DNA of 64,000 bases from Bacteroidales bacterium (lineage in GTDB: Bacteria; Bacteroidota; Bacteroidia; Bacteroidales; Marinilabiliaceae): assembly GCA_024401295.1 (NCBI GenBank), contig JAKSLG010000001.1, positions 124,001 through 188,000 of the forward strand, given 5' to 3'. The notes beneath the pieces are model-generated. The model was not told the origin of the DNA. It made no database searches and was given only the letters and a program-made list of their open reading frames with translations. Every line of letters starts with the position of its first letter. Positions within the stretch are counted from its first letter, which is position 1. The translations under genes and the position numbers were made by a program. Positions 17,663 through 26,703 of this stretch are shown one piece after another.

Positions 17663-18831
17663 TTTTTTATGACTTGGCCAAGATCAAAGCCCAATGTGAT
17701 ACGAACAGTGTTTGCAAGAGCACTATTATTGTTGGCCTGACCGACTGTGAAGATATAGCTTGCATCAACATTCAACATCTTGTACTTCACGCCAAGACCG
17801 ACTGTTGCATATCTCAGATTTCCCTTGTTCTCATGGTTGAAATGATAACCGCCACGAGCTGAGAATATGTTATTGTATGTATATTCCAAACCACCCATCA
17901 CATCAATTTCCTGAAGTTCCTCGCGAGCACCATTTGGTGCATCACCAAACGATGTGAAGATAGAACCGATCACCGACTTGTCGTAGTATTTCATGCGACG
18001 TGTGTACGCATCATCGCCATCTTCACCGTCGTCATATCTATAGGTCGGCGTTGGAACAAGCAGTTTGTTGATGTCTATCGCAGCACCGATGCGGTTATAT
18101 GTGTCGATGTCATACCAGAAACCGCCACCGATTTTAAGGTTGGCTGGCAGATATTCATTTGTATTGCCGTCGTCATAGGTAATCTTTGTACCAATGTTCG
18201 ACACATTCACGCCAAACATGACATCTGCTGTGCGTCCTTTGTCAACTTTTATCTGCTTTTTGAAGTAAAACGCAAGGTCAGCAGCTGCAGCATTGCCTGC
18301 CGAGTATGAGTCGTCTTCTTGCTGGAAGCCAAGGTCTGAATGAATGTATCTAAGTGCTACAGAACCAGACCAATAGTTGCTCAATTTCAGCGAATATGCT
18401 GCATCAATCGCAAATTCGTTTGGCTTGTATGTGCCTTGCTCATCGCCTGTTTCGTTGTAAAAAACGAGGTCGCCAAGCGAGAAATATCTTACAGAAGCGC
18501 TGACATTGTTTCTTTGGTCAATTTTATAGTAGCCAGCCATATAAAACAAGTTTATATCACTGACGAGTGAGCGAAGCCATGGCGTGATTGAAACTGAAAC
18601 GCCAGTCTTCGAGTCCATAAAGGCATATTTTGCAGGGTTCCAGTGTTGGGAGTTGATATCTGGAGTTGACGCAACACCTGCATCACCCATTGCTGTACCA
18701 CGAGCCTCTGGTGCAATGTTCAACATTTGTACGCTCGATGGAATAGGATTGTAGTCCTTTTGCGCATTCGTGTTTGTCGATAACGTCATGGCAAAAAATG
18801 CCAAGGCCATTGTCTTAAAAATCTTGTTCAT
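17659..18831 (-). CDS. porV: Type IX secretion outer-membrane protein PorV
   Basis: The 390-residue protein has a signal peptide (to about TNTNAQ) and a FadL-like beta-barrel with the PorV features NIAPEARGTAMGDAGVA near residue 40 and the closing TVRITLGFDLGQ. PorV shuttles cargo from the translocon to the PorU sortase in the attachment complex of the type IX system. It lies directly after porU on the minus strand and overlaps ispF by four bases. Its length is that of the family. Confidence 0.92.
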   Translation of the reverse strand: MNKIFKTMALAFFAMTLSTNTNAQKDYNPIPSSVQMLNIAPEARGTAMGDAGVASTPDINSQHWNPAKYAFMDSKTGVSVSITPWLRSLVSDINLFYMAGYYKIDQRNNVSASVRYFSLGDLVFYNETGDEQGTYKPNEFAIDAAYSLKLSNYWSGSVALRYIHSDLGFQQEDDSYSAGNAAAADLAFYFKKQIKVDKGRTADVMFGVNVSNIGTKITYDDGNTNEYLPANLKIGGGFWYDIDTYNRIGAAIDINKLLVPTPTYRYDDGEDGDDAYTRRMKYYDKSVIGSIFTSFGDAPNGAREELQEIDVMGGLEYTYNNIFSARGGYHFNHENKGNLRYATVGLGVKYKMLNVDASYIFTVGQANNNSALANTVRITLGFDLGQVIKK

Positions 18832-18892
18832 CTTTACTTTTTGTTATATCCAAATTGTGTAGATGTTCTCTATAGGCTCAATATGTTGATTA

Positions 18893-21800
18893 TTAGTTTA
18901 CTGCAATCATTATACGACACACAAAGTGGCCTTTTCGACCACTGCTGCTTGTCACATTTGCTTTGACGATATACATGCCTTTCGGCAATGCGTATATGTC
19001 CGGAACTATCTCGGCAAGCGCGATTCGTTCTATTTGCATTTGTGAAGCAATTATCTGCTCTGTACCTTTCGCTACGCATTGTCCGGCGAGCGAATACGCG
19101 TTCACTTCAACATCAAGAGTTGTGCCTCCATCGTTGTGGCTGAACTGCAGAATTGCTTCGTCTCCAGCATGAATGATATTTGGATAAATCTCGGATTTTC
19201 CAAATGTTATCTTGCTGTTGTTCTTGACGTTGACGTCAATCGACACTTCAGACGAGTTGTTCATGTTGTCCCACGCCTTCAGTGTTAGTTTTTTCTTGCC
19301 ATCCTCAAGTTTGCCAAGTCGATATATCAGCATTCCTTTCGTATGGCTGCCTTCTTCGTATGCAAAGTTATTATTCAAAATGATATAATCACTCCTGTTT
19401 TCATCAAAAAATACAGAAATGTCGTGTCCGATTCCCAATCCAGATACGTTTATGCCTGATTCATCCTCGATTTTCGCGAATAGTGTAGGGTATGATCCTG
19501 TCGTTTGGCCATCTGAAAATTCTTCGTAATCTATCCATGCATTAATGGTCGGACCAATGGTGTCAACGGGAATGTCCTTTGAAATGCCGCCAACGAGCAC
19601 TTCGTAGTCGTTGCCATCGGCTTCTCGTCCATCGTCTGAGACTGCATAATATGATAAAAGACCATATCCAACCTCTAGGTTCATATCTATTGGCATCGGA
19701 ATATCAGCACAGAATCGTCCGTTGTGTACTCGCGTCGAACCATTGAATAACAATGTGTTATACTGCTTGAATACATATACGGGGCTCTTTGAGCCATTGG
19801 TTTTTATGGAATTTTTCTTGTCGTAGAGATTTATAATTACTTCTCCGTTAAATGATTCGTCAACTTCTCCGTTTTCGTCGGTTACGATTCCGCAAATCTG
19901 ATTAGTCTGCAATGCCGCTATTGACAGATCTGTGTTGTCAATGTCTTCTCCATTAATCTTCTCTGTTATAACTGATTGACTATTGCTGTATAATCTGATG
20001 GCAGGGTCTCCCAAAAGGATATATTTTAGCGAGTTTACCAATCCTCCGGTCTCTACTTTTGCATATCTAAGGGCTTCGCCAATGGAACAGAATCTTCCGT
20101 CTGCTTCAAGAGTGAACAAGCGATTGTAAAATTCTTGATTGAGTCTGTAGTTGCTGTCGCTGAACACGACACGTGTCGAAACAATTGCTCCTATGAATCC
20201 GCCGTTTGCGTACAGGACAGACTCTTCTGCCGAACTGTATAGTCCATGGTCGAATGGGCCGAATTCACATGCGGCTGTTATCAGGAGAGGCAATCGTGTC
20301 TTGTTTGTCCAGTTTTGGATGTCTTTTTGTCTGAAAAGGTTGTCTGCCGTGAGCGATGTTGGGCCTGCATGGCCGACGTAATCAATGATGAGGCTTCCGT
20401 CATTTATTGCTGATGTGAAATCATTGAATGCACCAGCGTAGAATATACCTGTCGCTGTTTTTGATGGCAGGTACGATTCCTGATATATGCGCTTTACGTT
20501 TAATTGTGGCATGCTTTTTTCAATCTGACTTGCCAATTTCTCTGCATTGGTCAGATGTTCGTTGCTATCGCCATCGTCGGAAACAACGACAACTCTTTTC
20601 TTCCAGATGCCATGATCAAGACCTTTGATATAAGTCTCGCTTTTGTCCACAAGGATTTTTGCCTCTTCAACGGTTGTGCATGGGAAACGTCCGACGGCAA
20701 TATCCATGCGTGCTGAAATGTCGCTGCCTCCTTCGTTGTCGTCAAGCCATCCAAAGAAATCATCGGTGACATACGTCTGCGACTCATGTATCGAATTGAG
20801 CGATTCATAAACTGGAACGAGATTGTTCTTGTTCGTCGAGTTCGGTCTGTTGTCGTAATATCCGTTGCCAAATAATAATAGGTATTTCAGCTCATGATCG
20901 CCTCCTTTTGAGCGGTCGTATATCATCTTTGTAAAGTCGCGTATCGCGCTTACGTCAGTTTTGCCTCCTGAAAATTCGTTGTAAATCTCCGGACAGGTTG
21001 CAACGACGACATTCAAGCCTTGCAAATCGTGGTGAATCGTGGCAAGACGTTCCGCCTCTTCTTTGAAACTTTCGTGCGTAACAATCAGATAATCCGCTTC
21101 TTTAATACTGTGCAGATTTTGGTTCGTTACGTTCTCAACGAATTCTGGTTCTTCAAAATCGGCATTTGGATTGAATGCAATGAAGTCGCTTTGCAAACCG
21201 TTGTCATACGCAAATGACAGTTTGTTGCCGGAAAACTCTGTCTTCATTTGTTGCTGGTCGGCATATTTGCCAACGCTCCATACTAAGGTCCCCTTCGGCG
21301 CATTGCTGATCTCAAACCTGGTAGCTCCGTTGCCGTTATATGTTCTCTTGTGCCTGAAATTAAGTTCGTTGACATTCTTCATATCCAGCAAAGACTCCGC
21401 CGTGACATCGACATAATCCACCCATCCTCTGTCTGACGTCGAGTTCAGTTTCATCTCTATCTCTACGTGGCATTTGTCGTTCGCAGCGTTGTCTACGGTA
21501 AAGTATCTGATTACAGATTTTGCATAATCGGAATATTTGCCGTTTCCAATCGGACTTATTGTGCCCGATGTCGCTTCTGCGCCATTGACTTTGATCGTAT
21601 AAGCTACTGCTTGTGAGGATCTTGCGAGTAATCGTGCAGCGAAAAGCATTTGCGTTGACTCACCATCGCGTTTCTGAAGCTTGATGTCAAATGCCGTTTT
21701 AGGCTTGCCTGTCGACAATTCGTTGCCGAACCATTCTCGTCCGGATTTCTGAATGTTATATGTGTTTTCTTCGTAATGAGCTCTTGTGTTATACACGCCC

Positions 21801-22345
21801 GTATTGCGAATGATATCATTTGCTGTCGAATACTCTTCAGGACTGCCAGAGGGCTCGCCACTGTCTGTTATATAATAATATGTATAATCGCTGTTCTGAT
21901 GCAATGATCCGATGAATCTGGAGTAGGCAGCATTGTAGTTCCAAGCCAGAACTCCTTCGGCATAAAATAGTATGCCTCGGCTGTTTCTGACGACAGGCAG
22001 TTTTATCAAGTCGGTAACTCTCTCTGCGCCATTGCTCAATGGCAATTGCGTGCCTCCAAAACCATACACGGAAACCTTCGAAATGTCATTAAAGCCCATT
22101 TGCTTCAATGCCGATGAAGTAAGCATTTTTATTCCGGATGACTTTGTACGGACCTTGGCCCATTTTCCTGTTGAAAGGACGGAATTGTCAGGTTGAACAA
22201 CAGCGGATTTGTTTTTGCCATTGTCTGCAATGTCGCTGTCTGTCAATTCTTGAACTTGCTGAGGATCACGCAATAAGGAATAATCCTGTGCGTGCATGGT
22301 TGCAACACAAAGGATAATGGCAAGTATGGTGTGAATTGTCCTCAT
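18893..22345 (-). CDS. porU: Type IX secretion sortase PorU (C25 peptidase)
   Basis: The start is set at MRTIHTILAIILC, which gives a clean signal peptide (1150 residues); the frame is open ten codons further. The C25 gingipain-like catalytic pair is visible as His in DYVGHAGP and Cys in ITAACEFGPF. The C-terminus ends in a sorting-type beta domain (from SEIYPNIIHAGDE on), as in other PorU proteins. PorU removes the C-terminal sorting domain of cargo and attaches A-LPS at the cell surface. It is the first gene of porU-porV-ispF; a -7 element TAAATTTG (minus, 22364-22371) precedes it. Confidence 0.92.
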   Translation of the reverse strand: MRTIHTILAIILCVATMHAQDYSLLRDPQQVQELTDSDIADNGKNKSAVVQPDNSVLSTGKWAKVRTKSSGIKMLTSSALKQMGFNDISKVSVYGFGGTQLPLSNGAERVTDLIKLPVVRNSRGILFYAEGVLAWNYNAAYSRFIGSLHQNSDYTYYYITDSGEPSGSPEEYSTANDIIRNTGVYNTRAHYEENTYNIQKSGREWFGNELSTGKPKTAFDIKLQKRDGESTQMLFAARLLARSSQAVAYTIKVNGAEATSGTISPIGNGKYSDYAKSVIRYFTVDNAANDKCHVEIEMKLNSTSDRGWVDYVDVTAESLLDMKNVNELNFRHKRTYNGNGATRFEISNAPKGTLVWSVGKYADQQQMKTEFSGNKLSFAYDNGLQSDFIAFNPNADFEEPEFVENVTNQNLHSIKEADYLIVTHESFKEEAERLATIHHDLQGLNVVVATCPEIYNEFSGGKTDVSAIRDFTKMIYDRSKGGDHELKYLLLFGNGYYDNRPNSTNKNNLVPVYESLNSIHESQTYVTDDFFGWLDDNEGGSDISARMDIAVGRFPCTTVEEAKILVDKSETYIKGLDHGIWKKRVVVVSDDGDSNEHLTNAEKLASQIEKSMPQLNVKRIYQESYLPSKTATGIFYAGAFNDFTSAINDGSLIIDYVGHAGPTSLTADNLFRQKDIQNWTNKTRLPLLITAACEFGPFDHGLYSSAEESVLYANGGFIGAIVSTRVVFSDSNYRLNQEFYNRLFTLEADGRFCSIGEALRYAKVETGGLVNSLKYILLGDPAIRLYSNSQSVITEKINGEDIDNTDLSIAALQTNQICGIVTDENGEVDESFNGEVIINLYDKKNSIKTNGSKSPVYVFKQYNTLLFNGSTRVHNGRFCADIPMPIDMNLEVGYGLLSYYAVSDDGREADGNDYEVLVGGISKDIPVDTIGPTINAWIDYEEFSDGQTTGSYPTLFAKIEDESGINVSGLGIGHDISVFFDENRSDYIILNNNFAYEEGSHTKGMLIYRLGKLEDGKKKLTLKAWDNMNNSSEVSIDVNVKNNSKITFGKSEIYPNIIHAGDEAILQFSHNDGGTTLDVEVNAYSLAGQCVAKGTEQIIASQMQIERIALAEIVPDIYALPKGMYIVKANVTSSSGRKGHFVCRIMIAVN

Positions 22346-22492
22346 TTGTTCATAAAAGTTCTGCAAATTTAGCAATTTCTTTCTTTAATGTTAATGGTTG
22401 AATTTTTTTCGTTTATATCGTGTTGATGCGGACCTTATTTGCAGAAAAGAAAATGTCGATTCAAAACATTTTGAAATATTTTTACATAAATA

Positions 22493-22524
22493 TTGAAAAG
22501 AACTCAACCTTTTTTGTATTTTTG
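22493..22524 (+). promoter_or_regulatory. Promoter of gldJ
   Basis: TTG at 22493-22495, a 21-base spacer, and TATTTTTG at 22517-22524. The start codon is at 22587. The divergent porU promoter lies about 130 bases to the left. Confidence 0.6.
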
Positions 22525-22586
22525 CGTTATAATTGGTTGCCTATAGTGGCAAAACTGAAGTAGCATAACATATAAGTACAGATATT

Positions 22587-24092
22587 ATGAAATTGAATTT
22601 CAAGCAATTGGCTATGTTTGTCGGCGTTGGAATGTCGATAATGCTGATGTCTTGTTCAAAGTTCGGCGGTTCAAATGTTTCTAATACCACAGGCTGGGCA
22701 TACAATGATCCAGATTGGGGTGGTTTTGAATATCAGTCGGGCTATGAGCAGCAGACAGGTCCAGGTCTTGTATTTATCGAAGGCGGTACGTTCATTCAGG
22801 GACGTGTAGAACAGGATGTAAACTGGGGTATGGATAATGTTCCACGCCGAGTAACTGTTGCATCTTTCTATATTGATGAATGTGAGGTTAGCAACGCAAA
22901 CTACCGCGAATGGCTTCACTGGGTTCGCCGAGTATACAGCGAATATCCAGACCAGTACAGAAATGCTTTGCCGGATACTCTCGTATGGCGTCGTCCATTG
23001 GCATACAATGAGCCTTATGTCGAGAATTATCTCCGTCACCCTGCTTATGCGGATTATCCTGTCGTTGGTGTTAGCTGGAGGCAGGCTACGAACTTCTGCA
23101 AGTGGCGTACTGACCGTGTAAACGAAATGATTCTTGTTCAGGAGGGTATCCTCGATTTGAACATCAACGACCAGCAGGGTTCGAACAACTTCGATACTGA
23201 AGCATATCTTTATGGCCAGTACGAAGGAGTTCAGGGTAAGCATCCTATGGAAGATCTTAGTCCAGACAATGAATATCGTCGTGTTCGTATTGATGATGGT
23301 ATCTTGTTGCCGAAGTATCGCCTCCCAACTGAGGCTGAATGGGAATACGCTGCTCTTGGTCTCATTGGAAACACTGAGGAAGAAAGACTTTCAGATCGCA
23401 AGATTTTCCCATGGAATGGCCATGTTGTTCGTAACGCAGGTGAAAATGAACGCGGTCAGATGATGGCTAACTTCGTAAGAGGAAATGGTGACTACATGGG
23501 TACTGCAGGTCACTTGAACGATAAGGGTGATATCACAGTTCCAGTGAAGTCGTACTGGCCAAACGACTATGGCTTGTATTGCATGGCAGGTAATGTTAAC
23601 GAATGGGTTGATGACGTATATCGTCCTTTGACATTCGATGATGAAGATGAGTTCAATCCTTATCGTGGTAACGTGATGAAGAAGAAGGTCCTCAATGAGG
23701 ATGGCGCTCCTGTCGAGAAGGACTCACTTGGTCGCATCCGTTATGTTGAAGAAACAGACAAGGATATCCTTGACAGAAAGAACTATCGTACAGCAAATAA
23801 CATCAACTATCTTGATGGTGATAATCGTTCTAATATTGCCAATGATTGGACTAACAGCGATAACAACACAGAATCGATGTATGCTGGTACGCGTAATGCA
23901 AATGGTCTTCGCAACCTTGTTTCGGACCTCACACGCGTCTATAAAGGCGGTGGTTGGAGAGACCGTGCATATTGGTTGAGCCCAGGTACTCGTCGTTTCC
24001 TTGACGAACGTGAGAGCCGTGATGATATCGGTTTCCGTTGCGCAATGGTTCGTGTAGGTTCACCTGTTCAGGGTGGCGGTTCAAGAAGATGA
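22587..24092 (+). CDS. gldJ: Gliding/type IX secretion lipoprotein GldJ
   Basis: This 501-residue lipoprotein (lipobox LMSC, Cys23) has a SUMF1/formylglycine-enzyme-like domain. The order GPGLVFIEGGTF, LPDTLVWR, YLRHPAYADYPVVGVSW and NVNEWVDDVYRP fits GldJ rather than GldK, and the context porV-porU-gldJ-murF resembles the Flavobacterium johnsoniae locus as I recall it. GldJ is needed for gliding and stabilises GldK in the type IX machine. gldK, L, M and N are not in this window. It is divergent from porU and ends in a strong terminator. Confidence 0.8.
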   Translation: MKLNFKQLAMFVGVGMSIMLMSCSKFGGSNVSNTTGWAYNDPDWGGFEYQSGYEQQTGPGLVFIEGGTFIQGRVEQDVNWGMDNVPRRVTVASFYIDECEVSNANYREWLHWVRRVYSEYPDQYRNALPDTLVWRRPLAYNEPYVENYLRHPAYADYPVVGVSWRQATNFCKWRTDRVNEMILVQEGILDLNINDQQGSNNFDTEAYLYGQYEGVQGKHPMEDLSPDNEYRRVRIDDGILLPKYRLPTEAEWEYAALGLIGNTEEERLSDRKIFPWNGHVVRNAGENERGQMMANFVRGNGDYMGTAGHLNDKGDITVPVKSYWPNDYGLYCMAGNVNEWVDDVYRPLTFDDEDEFNPYRGNVMKKKVLNEDGAPVEKDSLGRIRYVEETDKDILDRKNYRTANNINYLDGDNRSNIANDWTNSDNNTESMYAGTRNANGLRNLVSDLTRVYKGGGWRDRAYWLSPGTRRFLDERESRDDIGFRCAMVRVGSPVQGGGSRR

Positions 24093-24113
24093 TTTCATTG
24101 AAATATACAGAGA

Positions 24114-24145
24114 AGAGGGTTGGATGTTCCAGCCCTCTTTTTTTT
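24114..24145 (+). terminator. Intrinsic terminator after gldJ
   Basis: AGAGGGTTGG and CCAGCCCTCT pair with one G-T, with loop ATGTT, followed by a run of eight T. It separates gldJ from murF. Confidence 0.85.
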
Positions 24146-24158
24146 AGACGTGATAAAT

Positions 24159-25454
24159 ATGATTATAGAAAAGATGTATGAGGCATTCCGTAAGTCAAAC
24201 GGGGTCTCAACAGATACGCGCACGATTGGTGAGGGGACTTTTTTTGTTGCTCTCAAAGGTGAGAAATTTGATGCGAATACGATGGTTGATCAAGCTCTTG
24301 AAAAGGGCGCTCTTCATGTCGTTACATCCAATAAGGATTATGTCGGTAATAATAAGGTGACCGTTGTTGACGATACGTTAAAGGCTTTGCAGGATTTGGC
24401 TTCATATCACAGGAATCAGCTTGGTCTTCCTATTGTCGGAATTACAGGTACAAATGGAAAGACGACGACAAAAGAGTTGGTTTCGGCAGTTTTGCGCAAA
24501 AAATATAATGTGTATTGCACGAAAGGAAATCTTAACAATCATATTGGTGTGCCTTTGTCTCTACTGTCCATTACGGATCAGCATGATATGGCTGTTATTG
24601 AAATGGGTGCAAGCCATCCGAATGAAATCAAGGAGCTCGCTGCTATTGCACAACCAAATACCGGACTCGTTACAAATGTCGGTATCGGACATATCGAGGG
24701 TTTTGGATCTTTTGATGGCGTCAAGAGAACAAAGGCGGAGTTGTATGCGCAATTGAAGAAAAATAGCGGTACTGTCTTTATAAATGCCACCAATGACAAT
24801 CTTGTTGAAATGCTTGGCGATTATGACCATACATTCTCGTATGGTACAGATATGGAGCAATGCCTTGTAGATGGTCATGTTGTCGAAATGCAGGAAACGC
24901 TCAATTTCGAGTGGCGATATAATAATGGTAATTATCATGTTGTCCGCACACATTTGAGTGGTGCCTACAATCTTGAGAATGCGTTGGCAGCCGCTGCGGT
25001 GGGTTGTTTTTACGATGTCGATGTAGCAGACATTTGCGAGGCGATTTCTGATTATATGCCTACAAATGGACGATCGCAGATCGTTGAGACCAAGAGAAAT
25101 CGACTCATTGTTGATGCGTATAATGCCAATCCAAGCAGCATGAATGCTTCGCTTGATAATTTCGTATCCTTGCCTGGTGATAATAAGACGTTGCTACTTG
25201 GTGCGATGCGAGAACTTGGGCCGGAGCAGGATGCACAACATTTGGCACTGCTTGAGAAGATTGAGCGCTGTGGTTTTGATTCTGTTTACCTCGTCGGAGG
25301 TGAATTCAAGAAATTCCAGGATAAATTTTCGAAGTATCACATGGCAGATAACGTCGAGGAATACAATGATGCTCTTGGTTGTATGTCAGGACGATACATT
25401 CTGATTAAGGGATCTCATTCAAATCATCTCGAGCGAGCTGTTGAACTTCTTTGA
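24159..25454 (+). CDS. murF: UDP-N-acetylmuramoyl-tripeptide--D-Ala-D-Ala ligase
   Basis: This 431-residue Mur ligase has the ATP loop GITGTNGKTTTKEL near residue 96, the central DAYNANPSSM motif, and the C-terminal domain with LLLGAMRELG. It adds D-Ala-D-Ala to the UDP-MurNAc-tripeptide in the cytoplasm. I chose ATG 24159 (MIIEKMYEAF); the earlier in-frame ATG at 24120 lies inside the gldJ terminator. No promoter was clearly identified. Confidence 0.93.
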   Translation: MIIEKMYEAFRKSNGVSTDTRTIGEGTFFVALKGEKFDANTMVDQALEKGALHVVTSNKDYVGNNKVTVVDDTLKALQDLASYHRNQLGLPIVGITGTNGKTTTKELVSAVLRKKYNVYCTKGNLNNHIGVPLSLLSITDQHDMAVIEMGASHPNEIKELAAIAQPNTGLVTNVGIGHIEGFGSFDGVKRTKAELYAQLKKNSGTVFINATNDNLVEMLGDYDHTFSYGTDMEQCLVDGHVVEMQETLNFEWRYNNGNYHVVRTHLSGAYNLENALAAAAVGCFYDVDVADICEAISDYMPTNGRSQIVETKRNRLIVDAYNANPSSMNASLDNFVSLPGDNKTLLLGAMRELGPEQDAQHLALLEKIERCGFDSVYLVGGEFKKFQDKFSKYHMADNVEEYNDALGCMSGRYILIKGSHSNHLERAVELL

Positions 25455-25495
25455 TGCTTTAAGTTGAAGTTTTTTCAAAAAAACGCGACAAAGTC

Positions 25496-25526
25496 TTTGC
25501 AGATTCAAAATTATAGCTTAACTTTG
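25496..25526 (+). promoter_or_regulatory. Promoter of the tRNA-Gln pair
   Basis: TTTG at 25496-25499, 19-base spacer, TAACTTTG at 25519-25526, about 38 bases before the first tRNA. Confidence 0.7.
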
Positions 25527-25563
25527 CATCGCATTTGAGAGATATATCTCGTGCATTGAGGAT

Positions 25564-25634
25564 TGCCCTGTAGTATAATGGTAGTACAGAAGATTCTGGT
25601 TCTTTTGGCGAGTGTTCGATTCATTCCGGGGCAA
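25564..25634 (+). tRNA. tRNA-Gln (anticodon CUG)
   Basis: The acceptor stem TGCCCTG/CGGGGCA closes with one G-T, the discriminator is A, and the anticodon stem GAAGA/TCTTT surrounds the loop TTCTGGT, giving anticodon CTG. The T arm has TTCGATT. CCA is not encoded as such (ACA follows). Confidence 0.85.
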
Positions 25635-25640
25635 CAATGA

Positions 25641-25666
25641 TAGGGAGCAAGCTCCCTATTTTTTTT
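25641..25666 (+). terminator. Terminator after the first tRNA-Gln
   Basis: TAGGGAGC and GCTCCCTA form a perfect 8-bp stem with AA loop, followed by eight T. Confidence 0.8.
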
Positions 25667-25731
25667 ACATAGAGGATAACTTTGTGTAGCGTTTAATCGA
25701 CGGAAGACGTCGTGAGAACAACTGTTGGGAT

Positions 25732-25802
25732 TGTTCCATAGTATAATGGCAGTACAGGAGATTTTGGTTCTCTTAGTCGAGGTTCGAATCCTCGTGGAAC
25801 AA
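25732..25802 (+). tRNA. tRNA-Gln (anticodon UUG)
   Basis: The acceptor stem TGTTCCA/TGGAACA is perfect, the anticodon loop TTTTGGT gives TTG, and the T arm is GAGGTTCGAATCCTC. It lies about 100 bases after tRNA-Gln(CUG); the two differ enough that they are not a recent copy. Confidence 0.9.
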
Positions 25803-25810
25803 CAGTGAAG

Positions 25811-25840
25811 GACCTGTCGGGTTTCCGACGGGTCTTTTTT
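25811..25840 (+). terminator. Terminator after the second tRNA-Gln
   Basis: GACCTGTCGG pairs with CCGACGGGTC (loop GTTT, one G-T), followed by six T. Confidence 0.85.
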
Positions 25841-25979
25841 CTTTGTAATAAACCTTTTTCTTTTTTTTATTTGCTTTTCTGGATTCCATTTTTTTGTGAA
25901 TTGTTGAAAAGTTGCCTATAAGTAATTCCAAAGACATTAATTATTAATATCTTTGCATAAATAAGATAAAAGAAGAAAA

Positions 25980-26696
25980 ATGAAAAAAAATATACCTAAC
26001 ACCATCACGCTTTTGAATATGTTGTGTGGCGTTATTGCAACAGTGTGTGCGGTTAGTGGTCTTGTTAAAGAAGCTGCATTCTTGATTTTTGCAGGTGCCA
26101 TATTCGATTATTTTGATGGCTTTTTTGCACGTTTGCTTCATGTGAGCAGTCCTATTGGAAAAGAACTTGATTCGTTTGCGGATGTTGTGTCGTTTGCCAT
26201 AGCTCCTGCCGCAATATATTCGACCTACGTCAAATATCTTGTCACTGGTGACTGGTATATTAATATTTACTATTTGAATGGAACATGTTTGCTTTTCGTA
26301 ATCATGCCTTTTGTCTTGGCTTTGTTTGGAGCTCTCAGACTTGCTAAGTTTAATCTTGATGACCGCCAGACAGAGAATTTTCTTGGTTTGACAACAACTG
26401 CAACGGGTCTCTTTACCGCATCTTTGATGATTTACATTGTTGATCATCTTTCGGCTTTCAAGTGGGTTCATCCATGGATGATATTGATGATGATTTTCAT
26501 TTTCTGTGTGCTCCTAGTTAGTGAAGTTCCTATGTTTTCACTCAAGATTAAGCATTTAACCTTTAAGGGAAATGAATTGAGAGTAGCACTTGTGTTGATT
26601 GGGCTTGTATCTATATTGTTCTTGGGTTGGGGTGGTATTGCATTGACGATTTTGCTTTATGTGATTTTCTCGCTCGTCAATTACGTGATTAATTGA
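25980..26696 (+). CDS. pssA: CDP-diacylglycerol--serine O-phosphatidyltransferase
   Basis: This 238-residue membrane protein has the CDP-alcohol phosphotransferase motif DGFFAR, then G and two aspartates in GKELDSFADVV (near residues 48-74), and about six to eight membrane helices. It makes phosphatidylserine, the precursor of phosphatidylethanolamine. A -7 element TATCTTTG lies at 25948-25955. The next gene starts seven bases after its stop, so the two form an operon. Confidence 0.92.
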   Translation: MKKNIPNTITLLNMLCGVIATVCAVSGLVKEAAFLIFAGAIFDYFDGFFARLLHVSSPIGKELDSFADVVSFAIAPAAIYSTYVKYLVTGDWYINIYYLNGTCLLFVIMPFVLALFGALRLAKFNLDDRQTENFLGLTTTATGLFTASLMIYIVDHLSAFKWVHPWMILMMIFIFCVLLVSEVPMFSLKIKHLTFKGNELRVALVLIGLVSILFLGWGGIALTILLYVIFSLVNYVIN

Positions 26697-26703
26697 TTCT
26701 GAA

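Noticed and set aside
22587-24092. Annotation as PorK/GldK
   Set aside because: Internal motifs and the porV-porU-X-murF neighbourhood fit GldJ better; gldLMN do not follow.
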